A DNA stretch of 64,000 bases from Domibacillus sp. DTU_2020_1001157_1_SI_ALB_TIR_016 (GCF_032341995.1 NZ_CP135438.1:496001-560000); one strand, 5' to 3'. Positions 1 to 8,456 are shown, numbered from the stretch's first letter. The notes: generated from the sequence alone by a model not told the origin. Translations and numbers: made by a program.

Positions 1-419
1 GATTAACTGTCATTAACAAAACTAAATCAATATCCTCTAACACATGCTGAACTTGTTCGATTGGCGTGGCAGGGTTAAGAACAACTCCCGCTTTTATTCC
101 ACGCTGTTTAATCGACTGAATCGTCCGGTGAAGATGAGGGTCTGCTTCTGCATGGACAGAAATAATGTCAGCACCGGCATCGGCAAAAACATCTATGTAT
201 GTGTGCGGATTTTGAATCATAAGATGAACATCCAGCGGAAGATTCGTTACAGGACGAATCGCGTCTACCACAAGAGGACCAATTGTAATGTTTGGCACAA
301 AATGACCATCCATTACATCCACATGGATGTAGTCGGCACCTCCAGCTTCCACGTCTTTAATTTCATCTGCTAGTCGGGCGAAGTCAGCTGATAGAATGGA
401 AGGAGCTATTTTAATCATT
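1..419 (-). CDS. rpe: Ribulose-phosphate 3-epimerase, 3' end outside window
   Basis: The enzyme interconverts ribulose 5-phosphate and xylulose 5-phosphate in the cytosolic pentose phosphate pathway. Reading down from the ATG at 419, the protein starts [20 protein letters not shown] and carries the metal/phosphate-binding stretch [16 protein letters not shown], then DVHLMI and HAEAD, all typical of the epimerase TIM barrel. GGGAGAAA lies just upstream of the ATG. About 139 codons are present of the usual 215-220; the C-terminus runs off the window. It is the last visible gene of a minus-strand sugar cluster with split transketolase and a PfkA paralogue, so it probably feeds xylulose 5-phosphate into that pathway rather than being the only housekeeping copy (inference). 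Confidence 0.92.
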
Positions 420-516
420 GTTTTTCTCCCTTCGATTTTTTATCAAATATATTAATTTATTCAACTCTATTAAAACGGTTTTCATGCCGGCCAACCGATT
501 CAAATCATATTCTTAG

Positions 517-1473
517 TTAAGGAAGAAGCACACGTAAAAGCGACTCATTTGCACTTTTATCTGCTGTTTGTTCCTCCAGCTCATCAAGGCCAACATGAAT
601 AATACGGTTGTTCCGAATGCCTACTGCTATACCAGATTGGCCGTTTAATAAAAGGGAAACAGCTTCCACTCCCATTTTCGCGGCAAGCACCCGGTCAAAA
701 GCAGAAGGTTCTCCTCCTCGCTGAACAAATCCTAACACAGTCGTACGGGTACTCACTTGTGTTTTTTCTTGAATATAGTGCTGCAGCTCCTGCAAGTCAT
801 ACATTCGCTCGGTCACTAAAATCAAATTATCGAATTTTCCTTTTTGAATCTTCTTTTTCAAATGGTGACAAATATCATCAAATGTAAGCTTATACTCTGG
901 CGCAGAAATAATTTCACCTTCACCCGCCAGCGCTGAATATACAGCCAAATCTCCGCAGTAGCGCCCCATTACCTCAACAATGGTCGTTTTGTTATGAGAA
1001 GAGCCGCTGTCTTTGATTTTGCGTACACAGTCAAGCACAGTATTTAACGTTGTATCAAACCCAATAGCATAATCGGTATAAGTTAAATCATTGTCAATTG
1101 TTCCAGGGATGGCTGCTACTGTCACGCCAAGCTGATGGAGTTTTTGAGCGCCCTTAAATGACCCCTCTCCCCCCACAACAACCAGGTTGTTTATATTATT
1201 TTCTTTTAATGTATGTACGGCCTGCTGTCTGCCTTCTTCTGTCATAAAAGCGGCTGATCTTGACGTTTTTAAAATCGTACCGCCTTTTGAGGCAATATCT
1301 TCAACTTTTTCATACGTCAGGTCATAGAAATTACCGTTTATCAACCCTTCATATCCATTTTGGAAGCCAACAATAGATACTCCAAAATGCTCTGCTGCTT
1401 TGACAACAGCGCGAATGGCTGCATTCATCCCGGGCGCATCTCCCCCGCTTGTGAGAATTCCAATCTTGTTCAT
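517..1473 (-). CDS. 6-phosphofructokinase (PfkA-type) paralogue
   Basis: An ATP-type phosphofructokinase of 318 residues, close to the 319-320 of bacterial PfkA. Family motifs are in order: GGDAPGMN near residue 10 (ATP loop), PGTIDND at 123-129 with the catalytic Asp127, and MGRYCGD near 169. The glycine that marks ATP rather than pyrophosphate enzymes is kept (Gly104). However, the usual GGDGS magnesium/ATP site reads GGEGS, with Glu at 103 in place of Asp. Because of this change and its place among sugar-cluster genes, I read it as a pathway-specific paralogue that may act on another sugar phosphate; ordinary PfkA activity is not excluded. It is 87 bases downstream of the transporter gene and 97 upstream of rpe. 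Confidence 0.88.
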   Translation of the reverse strand: MNKIGILTSGGDAPGMNAAIRAVVKAAEHFGVSIVGFQNGYEGLINGNFYDLTYEKVEDIASKGGTILKTSRSAAFMTEEGRQQAVHTLKENNINNLVVVGGEGSFKGAQKLHQLGVTVAAIPGTIDNDLTYTDYAIGFDTTLNTVLDCVRKIKDSGSSHNKTTIVEVMGRYCGDLAVYSALAGEGEIISAPEYKLTFDDICHHLKKKIQKGKFDNLILVTERMYDLQELQHYIQEKTQVSTRTTVLGFVQRGGEPSAFDRVLAAKMGVEAVSLLLNGQSGIAVGIRNNRIIHVGLDELEEQTADKSANESLLRVLLP

Positions 1474-1560
1474 TCGGCGTCCCCTCTCTCGTGAAAATAG
1501 AAATTCCAGCAGCTTTGATCACCGCGCTGCTGGAATAATTGATTTATCATTGGATGAGTT

Positions 1561-2907
1561 TTAGCTGGATTTTCCAATCTCTTTATAGTCTGTTGTTTTC
1601 CCATCCAGTGATTTTAATGCTTTTCCCGACTGCTTCACTAGGAACACAATAATCAATGCACCAATAATCATGCTGATTCCAAGAAAAACCATCCCATTAT
1701 GGAAAGAACCAGTGGAATCCTTAATGTATCCTACAATATACGGACCAAAGAATCCGCCCAGATTTCCAATACTATTAATAAGCGCAATGGCGCCGCCGGC
1801 GGCTGCTCCAGTTAAAAACGAAGGTGGAATCGCCCAAAACGGCGAGTAAGCACCGAACGCACCGCATAATGCAACCGTTAAAAAAACAAACGAGAGGATA
1901 ATGCTTGTTTCGGCAATATAGCTGCTAGCAACCATGGCTAACGCGCTGATCATCAAACAAGTGGCTACATGCCATCGTCTTTCATTCTTTTTGTCCGAAT
2001 GATTCCCTACAAAAATCATAGCGCCCATGGCAAAAAGATACATAAGCCCAAGCAGCCACCCCATGTTTTGCATGCTAAGCGATGTCGTTTCTGACAAGCC
2101 TTGTGAGATGGTCGGTAAAAACATATTGATGCCGTAGTAACCCATCATCCAGCAGAAGTAACCAAGAGACAGGATGAGTACATCGCGGTCCTTCAAGGCT
2201 TGTGTAAATGTGTAGTGCTTTACTTCTTCTTTCTTTTTGTTTTCTTTTGTTATCACATCAATCAGCCAGTGCTTTTCTTCTTTATTTAGCCACTTAACGT
2301 CTTCAATTTTATCATCTAAGTAAAAGTAGGCAATCACCCCAAGAATTAATGCCGGGATCGCTTCTAAGATAAACAGCCACTGCCACCCGGCAAATCCGAG
2401 CCAGTCGATGCCCAACAAAAAGGTGGAAAGCGGAGATCCGAGTGCATTCGCTCCTGGAATCGCTAACATAAAACCTGCAATCGCTTTGGCGTGGTGCTTA
2501 GTTTGATAGAAACCGCTTAAATAATAAACCATACATGGATAAAAGCTGGCTTCTGCTACTCCAAGCAAAAAGCGGGCGGTATAAAATTGCCAAGGCGTTT
2601 GGACAAACGCCATTAAAATCGCAATGATAGCCCAAGTGACCATGATGCGGCTGATCCATTTCCGTGCGCCTATCTTTGTCATCATGGCACTTCCCGGAAC
2701 TTCTAGTAGAAAGTAACCCAGGAAGAAAATCCCTGCACCCAGACCGAAAACAGCATTTGAAAATCCTAAATCTTCATTCATCTGCAAAGCGGCAAAACCG
2801 ATGTTAACCCGGTCAAGAATTGCAATAATAAAGCATAAAAACAAAAACGGAATCAGTCGCAGCGTGACTTTTTTGGTGACAGTACGTTCTAATGTGATAG
2901 GATTCAA
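1561..2907 (-). CDS. MFS transporter, anion:cation symporter type
   Basis: A 12-helix major facilitator of about 448 residues. The N-terminal half has the FAALQMNEDLGFSNAVFGLG stretch and the RFLLGVAEA signature typical of the phthalate/hexuronate/tartrate (ACS) branch, which moves organic anions and sugar acids with protons or sodium. I start it at TTG 2907 because AGAGGAGG lies 7 bases upstream; the longer reading (from 2949, also TTG) has no ribosome site and would place the Shine-Dalgarno inside the gene. A cre-like site and a long perfect hairpin lie between it and the upstream SDR gene, so it may have its own promoter. The substrate is unknown; a sugar acid or modified sugar is likely from the neighbours. 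Confidence 0.86.
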   Translation of the reverse strand: MNPITLERTVTKKVTLRLIPFLFLCFIIAILDRVNIGFAALQMNEDLGFSNAVFGLGAGIFFLGYFLLEVPGSAMMTKIGARKWISRIMVTWAIIAILMAFVQTPWQFYTARFLLGVAEASFYPCMVYYLSGFYQTKHHAKAIAGFMLAIPGANALGSPLSTFLLGIDWLGFAGWQWLFILEAIPALILGVIAYFYLDDKIEDVKWLNKEEKHWLIDVITKENKKKEEVKHYTFTQALKDRDVLILSLGYFCWMMGYYGINMFLPTISQGLSETTSLSMQNMGWLLGLMYLFAMGAMIFVGNHSDKKNERRWHVATCLMISALAMVASSYIAETSIILSFVFLTVALCGAFGAYSPFWAIPPSFLTGAAAGGAIALINSIGNLGGFFGPYIVGYIKDSTGSFHNGMVFLGISMIIGALIIVFLVKQSGKALKSLDGKTTDYKEIGKSS

Positions 2908-3005
2908 TGCGATTCCTCCTCTACAGCCAGGCTTTTTGATTTTTCCCAAATAAAAAGCGCAGACTGGGCTTCTAATATGTTACATAGACATGTTTAATCA
3001 CTTTA

Positions 3006-3019
3006 TTTAAGCGCTTTCA
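3006..3019 (-). promoter_or_regulatory. cre-like catabolite control site
   Basis: On the minus strand the sequence is TGAAAGCGCTTAAA, close to the CcpA-binding consensus. It lies 99 bases before the TTG start of the transporter, a suitable place for catabolite repression of transporter, kinase and epimerase genes. Confidence 0.55.
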
Positions 3020-3080
3020 ACAACTACTTTTTTCTTTACACTTCTTTATCCTGTGCAGGACATATCCCTGTTTTCTTTTT

Positions 3081-3107
3081 TCTCTTACCTGTCTTTTAGG
3101 TAAGAGA
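3081..3107. other. Perfect inverted repeat in transporter leader
   Basis: TCTCTTACCT and AGGTAAGAGA form a 10-bp perfect stem with a 7-base loop. Neither strand has a T-run right after the stem, so it is not a standard terminator. An operator or an mRNA-stabilising leader hairpin fits better. Confidence 0.5.
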
Positions 3108-3184
3108 AGGTTTGGGAACGGTTGGCTTTTGGCTTTTAACTTTCGGCATTGTCAATATCTTTAGGCTCGTGAATTAGAAAGAAC

Positions 3185-3218
3185 GTATACAGGCACTATA
3201 ACTCGAATGCCTGTATAC
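3185..3218. terminator. Hairpin just after the SDR gene
   Basis: GTATACAGGCA (3185-3195) pairs with TGCCTGTATAC (3208-3218): 11 bp, 12-base loop, starting 8 bases after the SDR stop. The T-run is weak, so it is either a weak terminator or an mRNA 3' end stabiliser. The GTATAC core also resembles half of a GntR-type operator. Confidence 0.45.
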
Positions 3219-3226
3219 AAGCAGGT

Positions 3227-3985
3227 TTAATCCATATGGGAGCCGCCGTTAATATCAATTTCTTCCCCTGTGATATAAGATGCTTCTTTTGATGCAAGGA
3301 AAGCAATCGTGGAGGCAATTTCACTTGTTTCACCCGGACGTCCCATTGGGATACCGTCAATTACCTTTTTTGCATCTTCTTCAGGAAGAGACTTCCAAAT
3401 ATCCGTGTTGACAAGACCTGGTGCTACGCTATTGACAGTGATGCCATCTGTTCCAACTTCACGCGCCAAGTTTTTAGAGAAACCAAGCACAGCCGCTTTT
3501 GATGCAGAATAATGTGCACCGCCAAACACGCCGCCGCCGCGTTTAGCTGATACAGAAGACAAGTTAATAATACGTCCGTACTGCTGCTTTTTCATGGGAG
3601 CAAGCACGGCCTGCGTGCAAAGGAATAAGCCAAACATGTTTACATTGAAGATACGCGTGATGTCTTCTAATGTCATATCTTCTACTGTTACTTTTTGTGA
3701 AATACCGGCATTGTTTACTAAAATATCGATGCGGCCAAATTCGTCCATTGCTTTTTGAACCATATTATCAACAGATTCTTTGCTGGTAACGTTTACTTCA
3801 ACCCCAATTGCTTTGCCGCCCTGTTCTTGAATAGCTTCAACGGTATCCCAAATTCCGGCAGGATTCATATCCGCTACCACAATAGAGGCTCCTTGTTTTG
3901 CCAGCGTCATCGCAATAACGCGGCCAATTCCTTTTTCAGATCCGCTGCCTGTAACAATGGCTACCTGGTTTGTTAATTCAAACAT
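3227..3985 (-). CDS. SDR-family NAD(P)-dependent dehydrogenase
   Basis: A classical short-chain dehydrogenase of 252 residues. The N-terminal cofactor loop is TGSGSEKGIGR, NNAG follows near residue 90, the catalytic Ser is in NLSSVSA, and YSASK gives the Tyr/Lys pair. The C-terminus GGSHMD is typical of FabG/glucose dehydrogenase-like enzymes. GGAGATAGAAGAAT precedes the ATG. It lies 43 bases after the transketolase C subunit gene in the same direction, so it probably oxidises or reduces the sugar or polyol that the transketolase later splits. The exact substrate cannot be read from sequence. Confidence 0.88.
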   Translation of the reverse strand: MFELTNQVAIVTGSGSEKGIGRVIAMTLAKQGASIVVADMNPAGIWDTVEAIQEQGGKAIGVEVNVTSKESVDNMVQKAMDEFGRIDILVNNAGISQKVTVEDMTLEDITRIFNVNMFGLFLCTQAVLAPMKKQQYGRIINLSSVSAKRGGGVFGGAHYSASKAAVLGFSKNLAREVGTDGITVNSVAPGLVNTDIWKSLPEEDAKKVIDGIPMGRPGETSEIASTIAFLASKEASYITGEEIDINGGSHMD

Positions 3986-4028
3986 ATTCTTCTATCTCCT
4001 GTCTTTTCTTAAATGGATGAGTAACGTG

Positions 4029-4976
4029 TTAGTTAAGCAATTCTTTTGCAGTTGCAACAATGTTCTCAATCGTAATGCCATTCAGTTCCATTAGTTTTTC
4101 ATAAGGGGCTGATTCACCGAAGCGGTCTTGAACCCCAATGCGTTTTACTTTCCCTTTTCCTTCTTCTGCAACAACTTCGGAAACCGCACTGCCAAGACCG
4201 TTTAAAATGTTATGGTCTTCTACCGTAACAATTCTTCCGATTTCCAGGCACTCCACAACTGCTTCACGGTCCAGCGGTTTGATCGTGTGCATATCAAGAA
4301 GCTTTACAGAAATTCCTTCTTGTTCAAGCTGTTCTGCTGCCTGCAGGGCAAGATAAACCGTGTCACCGTTAGCAATGATAGCCACGTCTTTTCCATCTTT
4401 AAGCTGTTTCGCTTTGCCAATTTCAAATTCTTCATTTTCATCATAGATCATTGGCACAGCATCACGAGTAAAGCGAAGGTACATAGGGCCGTATGTGTTG
4501 GCTGCTTTTTCTACCAATTTGCGTGTGGAATGATAGTCGGCTCCCATAATAACAGTCATATTTGGCATTGTTCTGTAAACGCCCATGTCTTCAATTGCCT
4601 GGTGGCTTCCGCCGTCATTCCCTGGTGTTAATCCACCGTGTGAGCAAGCAATTTTCACGTTTAAGTTTGGATAGCATGCTTCTTGACGAATTTGTTCAGC
4701 CATGCGAAGTGAGCCGAATACTGCATAAGTACTGATAAATGGAATTTTACCAGTGGTAGCAAGACCGGCCGCAAGACCCGCACCGTTTTGTTCGGCAATT
4801 CCAACGTTCACATGCTGGTTAGGAAACGCATTCATAAATGCCGTTGTTTTACAGGATTTGCCGATATCAATATCGACCACATAAATGTTTTTGTTTTCTT
4901 TACCTAGTTTAACAATCTCATCTCCGAAGCCTTCGCGCGTCGCTTTTTTTGCTACAGGTGTATTTGTTACGCTCAT
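4029..4976 (-). CDS. Transketolase C-terminal subunit
   Basis: This is the pyrimidine-binding plus C-terminal half of a transketolase, 315 residues (MSVTNTPVAKK start). It shows VDIDIGKS early, the Glu-containing NVGIAEQNGAGLAAGLA motif that activates thiamine diphosphate, the substrate histidine region SHGGLTPGNDGGSHQ, and YLRFTRDAVP. The ATG overlaps the stop of the N-subunit gene as TAATG, so the halves are translationally coupled and must assemble into one enzyme. Split transketolases are common in dedicated sugar clusters; known examples act on apulose phosphate or sulfofructose, but the partner enzymes of those routes are not visible here. A longer upstream reading to 5048 has no ribosome site and overlaps its neighbour, so I reject it. 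Confidence 0.93.
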   Translation of the reverse strand: MSVTNTPVAKKATREGFGDEIVKLGKENKNIYVVDIDIGKSCKTTAFMNAFPNQHVNVGIAEQNGAGLAAGLATTGKIPFISTYAVFGSLRMAEQIRQEACYPNLNVKIACSHGGLTPGNDGGSHQAIEDMGVYRTMPNMTVIMGADYHSTRKLVEKAANTYGPMYLRFTRDAVPMIYDENEEFEIGKAKQLKDGKDVAIIANGDTVYLALQAAEQLEQEGISVKLLDMHTIKPLDREAVVECLEIGRIVTVEDHNILNGLGSAVSEVVAEEGKGKVKRIGVQDRFGESAPYEKLMELNGITIENIVATAKELLN

Positions 4977-5818
4977 TATTTTAAACCTCCCGCTAGTTCT
5001 TCCATTGCTTGTGCGTACTCTTTGTCGTTTGGTGCTACGCCGTGCCAATTCACCACATTTTCCATGTAAGAAACGCCCTTGCCTTTAATCGTGTTCGCAA
5101 CGATACATTTAGGCTTGCCGTTTGTTGATCCTCTAACTTCATCCAGCACTGCTACAATTTCCTCCATTGAATGTCCATCAATGTTCTTGGTTTCAAACCC
5201 GAATACCTCAAACTTCTTTTCAATATCTTGAAGAGGCATAATTTCATCTGTTGTTCCATCAATCTGCAAGCGGTTGTAATCAACAAAAACAATCAGATTA
5301 TCCAGCTCGTATTTAACCGCTGTTTGAGCTGCTTCCCAAATCTGACCTTCCTGGCACTCTCCATCGCCGACCATTGCAAATACGCGGTACTCTTTTTCGT
5401 CCCGCTTGCCGGCAAGTGCCATGCCTACAGCGCATGAAAGACCTTGGCCAAGGGAACCGGTTGAAATATCAATGCCCGGGCATTTTTTCATATCTGGATG
5501 ACCTTGAAATGGAGAGCCGTACTGTCTTAGTGTGTTAATGGTTTCATAAGGGACAAAACCTCTCAATGCCAATGCTGCGTATTGAATAGGGGCTACATGC
5601 CCTTTTGATAAAACAAAGCGATCACGATCTTCCCATTTTGGGTTCGCTGGATCTACGTTCAGTTCTTTGAAATAAAGAGCTGAAATGATATCAGCTGCTG
5701 ACAGCGAGCCGCCTGGATGCCCGGACTGTGCTTTATATACCATTGTGACAGCGGCTTTTCTTAATTCAATTGCCTTTTCTTTTAATTCTTCGATGGTTGT
5801 CTCTTTCACTTCGATCAT
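4976..5818 (-). CDS. Transketolase N-terminal subunit
   Basis: The thiamine-diphosphate-binding half of a split transketolase, 280 residues. It shows AQSGHPGGSLSAADI, LSKGH, GSLGQGLS, and the ThDP/Mg motif GDGECQEGQIWEA followed by VDYNRLQIDG. I choose the ATG at 5818 because GAGGTGATCAAC places a Shine-Dalgarno at the right distance; the GTG at 5827 sits inside that site. It is the first gene of the cluster, preceded by a GntR-like operator and a cre-like site, and leads the C subunit, SDR, transporter, kinase and epimerase. The enzyme would move a two-carbon ketol unit between sugar phosphates in the cytosol. Confidence 0.94.
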   Translation of the reverse strand: MIEVKETTIEELKEKAIELRKAAVTMVYKAQSGHPGGSLSAADIISALYFKELNVDPANPKWEDRDRFVLSKGHVAPIQYAALALRGFVPYETINTLRQYGSPFQGHPDMKKCPGIDISTGSLGQGLSCAVGMALAGKRDEKEYRVFAMVGDGECQEGQIWEAAQTAVKYELDNLIVFVDYNRLQIDGTTDEIMPLQDIEKKFEVFGFETKNIDGHSMEEIVAVLDEVRGSTNGKPKCIVANTIKGKGVSYMENVVNWHGVAPNDKEYAQAMEELAGGLK

Positions 5819-5896
5819 GTTGATCACCTCTGAAAAGATTTGATGTTCTTTAAATTATCTGTTCACTCATTTACTTAGTTACTTATCATCTTGTTA

Positions 5897-5911
5897 ACTT
5901 GTAATACAAGT
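5897..5911. promoter_or_regulatory. GntR-like palindromic operator
   Basis: ACTTGTA-A-TACAAGT is a perfect 7+1+7 palindrome upstream of the transketolase operon. It closely matches the ATACTTGTATACAAGTAT type bound by GntR-family regulators of sugar-acid operons. No GntR gene for it is visible on this side of the window; it may lie past the left edge. Confidence 0.5.
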
Positions 5912-5925
5912 TTGTAACCTGAGTA

Positions 5926-5939
5926 TACAACCGCTTTCA
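5926..5939 (-). promoter_or_regulatory. cre-like site before transketolase operon
   Basis: On the minus strand TGAAAGCGGTTGTA resembles a CcpA site with two mismatches at the 3' end. It lies next to the palindromic operator, about 108 bases before the transketolase start. Confidence 0.4.
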
Positions 5940-6027
5940 TTTTTTGTCTATATTTTTTTAAAATTTTTTTAATTCTTTTATAGAAATCTACCGGACTGGA
6001 CTTCGAGAAAGCCGCTTGGAGCAGCGG

Positions 6028-6090
6028 TTATTTATCACCACCAGAAGCACGAAGCGGTTTATCAGCTTTTTTCTTCTCATTCTTTTCCAT
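6028..6090 (-). CDS. Possible 20-residue peptide
   Basis: Reads MEKNEKKKADKPLRASGGDK and is followed by a CCGCT/AGCGG hairpin and T-rich sequence. There is no clear ribosome site, so this is only a weak call. It sits at the left edge of the degraded accessory region. Confidence 0.2.
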   Translation of the reverse strand: MEKNEKKKADKPLRASGGDK

Positions 6091-6218
6091 AACTAAGACT
6101 TATGTGTAAAGGTTATGCGGACTGGTACTTACTGTAGGGGAACCGATGAACATTCAGCTACATGGAAGAGATCAACACACATAGGTTGACACCTGACTAA
6201 TCTATTAAAATTAGTAAG

Positions 6219-6647
6219 CGTAGTACAAATCTTGGATACGAGGTGCTTAACTTACCGGTAGTTTATTTCCAAGTGATGGATCTGCTTCATCAGCAGGCTC
6301 CAGTGGCCAATCCGTATATGGAGCGCTTAAAGGACCGACGGGTGATTCATATGAAAGATGCGCAATTAAGTGGTGTCTCGGTTGAGTTAGCTGACTTTAT
6401 AAAGCGTTCAATGAAATAAGGGCGTGTGCGGTATGTTCCGGAATATGAGGCACTCAGCATTGAATCGAAAGAAGAATTGCTGTCGGTTTCGTTGTCCGTA
6501 GATATTAAGGACTGGCTGCGGAAAAAAGGTGAACAGACAGGGAAAAGTATGCAGGACATTGCTGCAGAGATCCTTGAGGAAGTATATCGGCGTGAAAAAA
6601 ACTCGGCTAGTGAAAAGTTTGGTGAGTTGAATAATAGAAGAATATAA
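6219..6647 (+). pseudogene. Disrupted ORF with ribbon-helix-helix-like end
   Basis: One reading frame stays protein-like from about 6219 to 6647 except for a TAA at 6417-6419. The part before the stop reads ...LADFIKRSMK; the part after contains LSVDIKDWLRKKGEQTGKSM and then QDIAAEILEEVYRREK, which looks like an Arc/RHH-type DNA-binding segment. No ribosome site is obvious for either half. I read it as a remnant of one gene broken by a nonsense mutation, or two short remnants. Function is unknown; it precedes and slightly overlaps the GIY-YIG remnant. Confidence 0.35.
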
Positions 6648-7058
6648 ACGTATTAATGACCGTCTTCCTTATTTATTTGAACAATTGATCGAAGCGCCCA
6701 GTCATTCGTTCCGTGTTATTACAAAAGGCTATCTTCAAAATGTTTTAGGTTCAAGGGAACCAGTGAAAGGAATTTACTTGATTTCGAAACGTGAAGATAA
6801 TCCACTTTATGTAGGAGGCTCTAAAACACTGGCTCAACGGCTAGACATAGACCACCGGGCTACAACGGTGACACAAGCAAATTTAACTTTAAAATTATCA
6901 AAGATCATGGAATTAGATATGATTGCAACGCGTGAATACATGTATGAGAATTTTTTGTTAGGCTAATTGAAGTAGACAATACTCTTGAGCGGACACTTTT
7001 GGAGATATATGCAGCTATGATCCTGCAAACACCGCATAACAGCTTCGAGGAAACATAA
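6631..7058 (+). pseudogene. GIY-YIG domain protein, frameshifted
   Basis: The frame reads EEYKRINDRLPYLFEQLIEA, then GIYLISKREDNPLYVGGS and TLAQRLDIDH. This matches the GIY...YVG-x-S...R pattern of GIY-YIG nuclease-fold proteins. After YMYENF the frame hits a stop at about 6966, but shifting one base restores VRLIEVDNTLERTLLEIYA and an end at 7058. The break is at a run of six T's where seven would keep the frame, so a single-base homopolymer loss explains it (real mutation or sequencing error). No good start codon is visible after the upstream stop at 6630, so the 5' end may also be damaged. Such small GIY-YIG proteins occur on mobile elements. Confidence 0.55.
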
Positions 7059-7127
7059 AAATGAGATAATAGGAAAAATATTTAGTGTCTAGTAGTGCTG
7101 TTTAGAAAACCATATAAAAAACAATAC

Positions 7128-7160
7128 AAATGGAGCTGGTTTAGAGGGCAGCTCCATTTT
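7128..7160 (+). terminator. Rho-independent terminator
   Basis: AAATGGAGCTG pairs with CAGCTCCATTT (11 bp, 10-base loop) and ends in TTTT. It fits as the transcription end of the GIY-YIG remnant. Between it and 7509 I see no convincing gene. Confidence 0.65.
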
Positions 7161-7509
7161 GGTTTAGAACACTGGTCATTTAACTTACAAATTCTATTAT
7201 CTTTTCACCCGCCAATGACTTGTATTTTTCCTGTTTCATATATGAAAACATCCTGGAAAGAATCGTTTATAAAGAAATTTAAACATGCTCAAGCGAAATT
7301 ACACATAAGTGTGAAACCTACTTCCAAACCTAATTGGAAAGGATCACACAGCTTAGAAACGTTATTGCTTTAAGGTTATGCCAATCAATTAGGGGTAATC
7401 GCAAAGCAGCCGATGCAGTATGCGACCCTTTGAGTCTTTGATGTAACAACAAGCCTATGCCTTACCGATTTGAGAAGGCGATAAGTTTATTAAAATTAGG
7501 AGGCTTAAC

Positions 7510-7896
7510 ATGAAGAAAATTGTTGGCATTATTGGAGCTGTCTCACTGGCAGCAAGTATCATGGCTGCGTGTGGAATAGAATATCCTGAAGGTGTAGACC
7601 AGGAGTTCTACGAAGGCGCGCAGGCAATATTCGATGAACTGGATAAGGATGTAGCTGAAGGTGAGCCATCAGACCGCCAGGACAAACAGAACTATAACCT
7701 TTTTAACCAAGTCGAGCCTGCTACTTCAACACAGGAACAAGAAATTGTGAAGGCATTGAATGCCATGTTCGCAGAAGAAACGGCGATCCAGCAGGATATC
7801 AACCATCCGCTTGACCGCTATTTGAATGCGCGTCAGACATATGCTCATTACATGAATAAAGATTTACCTGAATTTACATTCACGGAGGAAGACTAA
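7510..7896 (+). CDS. Putative lipoprotein, unknown function
   Basis: A 128-residue protein with a short signal peptide (MKKIVGIIGAVSLAASIMAAC). The lipobox Cys21 would be lipidated and the protein anchored outside the membrane. The mature part is acidic and helical, with no domain I recognise. AGGAGG lies 6-7 bases before the ATG. Its stop overlaps the start of the next, broken, lipoprotein gene as TAATG, so the two were once a coupled pair. The following small membrane gene is also broken, so this may be the last intact member of a decaying operon. Confidence 0.6.
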   Translation: MKKIVGIIGAVSLAASIMAACGIEYPEGVDQEFYEGAQAIFDELDKDVAEGEPSDRQDKQNYNLFNQVEPATSTQEQEIVKALNAMFAEETAIQQDINHPLDRYLNARQTYAHYMNKDLPEFTFTEED

Positions 7897-8009
7897 TGAA
7901 GAAGCTTTAGGCATTCTTCTTATTATTGATGATGTCTGTTGGTCTTGTCGGCTGCGTCGAGGACGATGATTACGAAGAAGTAGAATACAATGATGGTGAA
8001 GACGATTAA
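7896..8009 (+). pseudogene. Small lipoprotein gene with amber stop at codon 5
   Basis: The frame starts MKKL, hits TAG, then continues AFFLLLMMSVGLVGCVEDDD and ends in acidic residues. Without the stop this would be a 37-residue lipoprotein with lipobox GLVGC. The ATG overlaps the previous stop codon, so the frame choice is secure. No downstream start would leave a usable signal peptide. Confidence 0.6.
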
Positions 8010-8110
8010 ACGGCTCAACAACATTAAGATCGTTATGCCCTCAACTACTTTTATTGGCTTCTTCATTGGAGCTATTGGTGGGTGTAGGAATCGGTATGAT
8101 GCTTATTTAA
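7993..8110 (+). pseudogene. Small single-helix membrane protein, frameshifted
   Basis: Starting at ATG 7993 within the end of the broken lipoprotein gene, the frame reads MVKTIKRLNNIKIVMPSTTF, then IGFFIGAIGG. One extra base then shifts it; removing that base gives VGIGMMLI and a stop at 8110. The restored product would be a 38-residue membrane peptide. Confidence 0.4.
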
Positions 8111-8174
8111 CCCTCCTGGCTAGCACCTTTAGGCTCTAGTCTTTTACGGAGGGAAGGTTTTTTGCGCGCTGTTT

Positions 8175-8218
8175 TTCCTTCCTTCCTTCCTTCCTTCCTT
8201 CCTTCCTTCCTTCCTTCC
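8175..8218 (+). repeat. TTCC tetranucleotide repeat, 11 units
   Basis: Eleven uninterrupted copies of TTCC. Such tracts change length by replication slippage. It lies between the broken membrane-protein gene and the first structured repeat, with no intact reading frame across it, so any effect would be on transcription or RNA structure. Confidence 0.95.
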
Positions 8219-8310
8219 GTAAAGGATTAGACAGAAAAGGAGTGGTTAATGTGCAATTAAATAAGCAACACCATTCGCGATTGGAGTTTGGCCGAGCTAG
8301 TTACACTCCC

Positions 8311-8456
8311 TTTTCGTGTCGCTCGCTTCGCCTTGCTCCATCCTTTTTTAGAGTAGGCATCAAGCCAACTCTAAAAGACTGGCGCTCACCCGCCATGTGT
8401 TTCCCCTTCTTCTCAAGCCGGTCAGACAAAAAATCAAGGAGCTTCCTTCGATTTTA
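8311..8456 (+). repeat. Structured repeat, copy 1
   Basis: About 146 bases that recur, diverged, at 10486-10641. Both copies start TTTTCGTGTCGCTCGCTTCG and end near CAAGGAGCTTCCTTCGATTT. Each holds a hairpin at the same place, here 8348-8374 (TTAGAGTAGGC with GCCAACTCTAA). A T-A pair in this copy is C-G in the other, a compensatory change that argues for a folded RNA. The ORF over this stretch is not conserved in sequence and is rejected. Confidence 0.6.

Noticed and set aside
44..373. Plus-strand ORF of 109 codons at the left edge
   Set aside because: It is the reverse shadow of the rpe gene, which has clear epimerase motifs and a ribosome site.
3081..3107. Rho-independent terminator
   Set aside because: The T-run lies before rather than after the stem in either transcription direction.
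7095..7373. Plus-strand ORF of 92 codons
   Set aside because: A terminator hairpin lies inside its start, there is no ribosome site and the composition is not protein-like.
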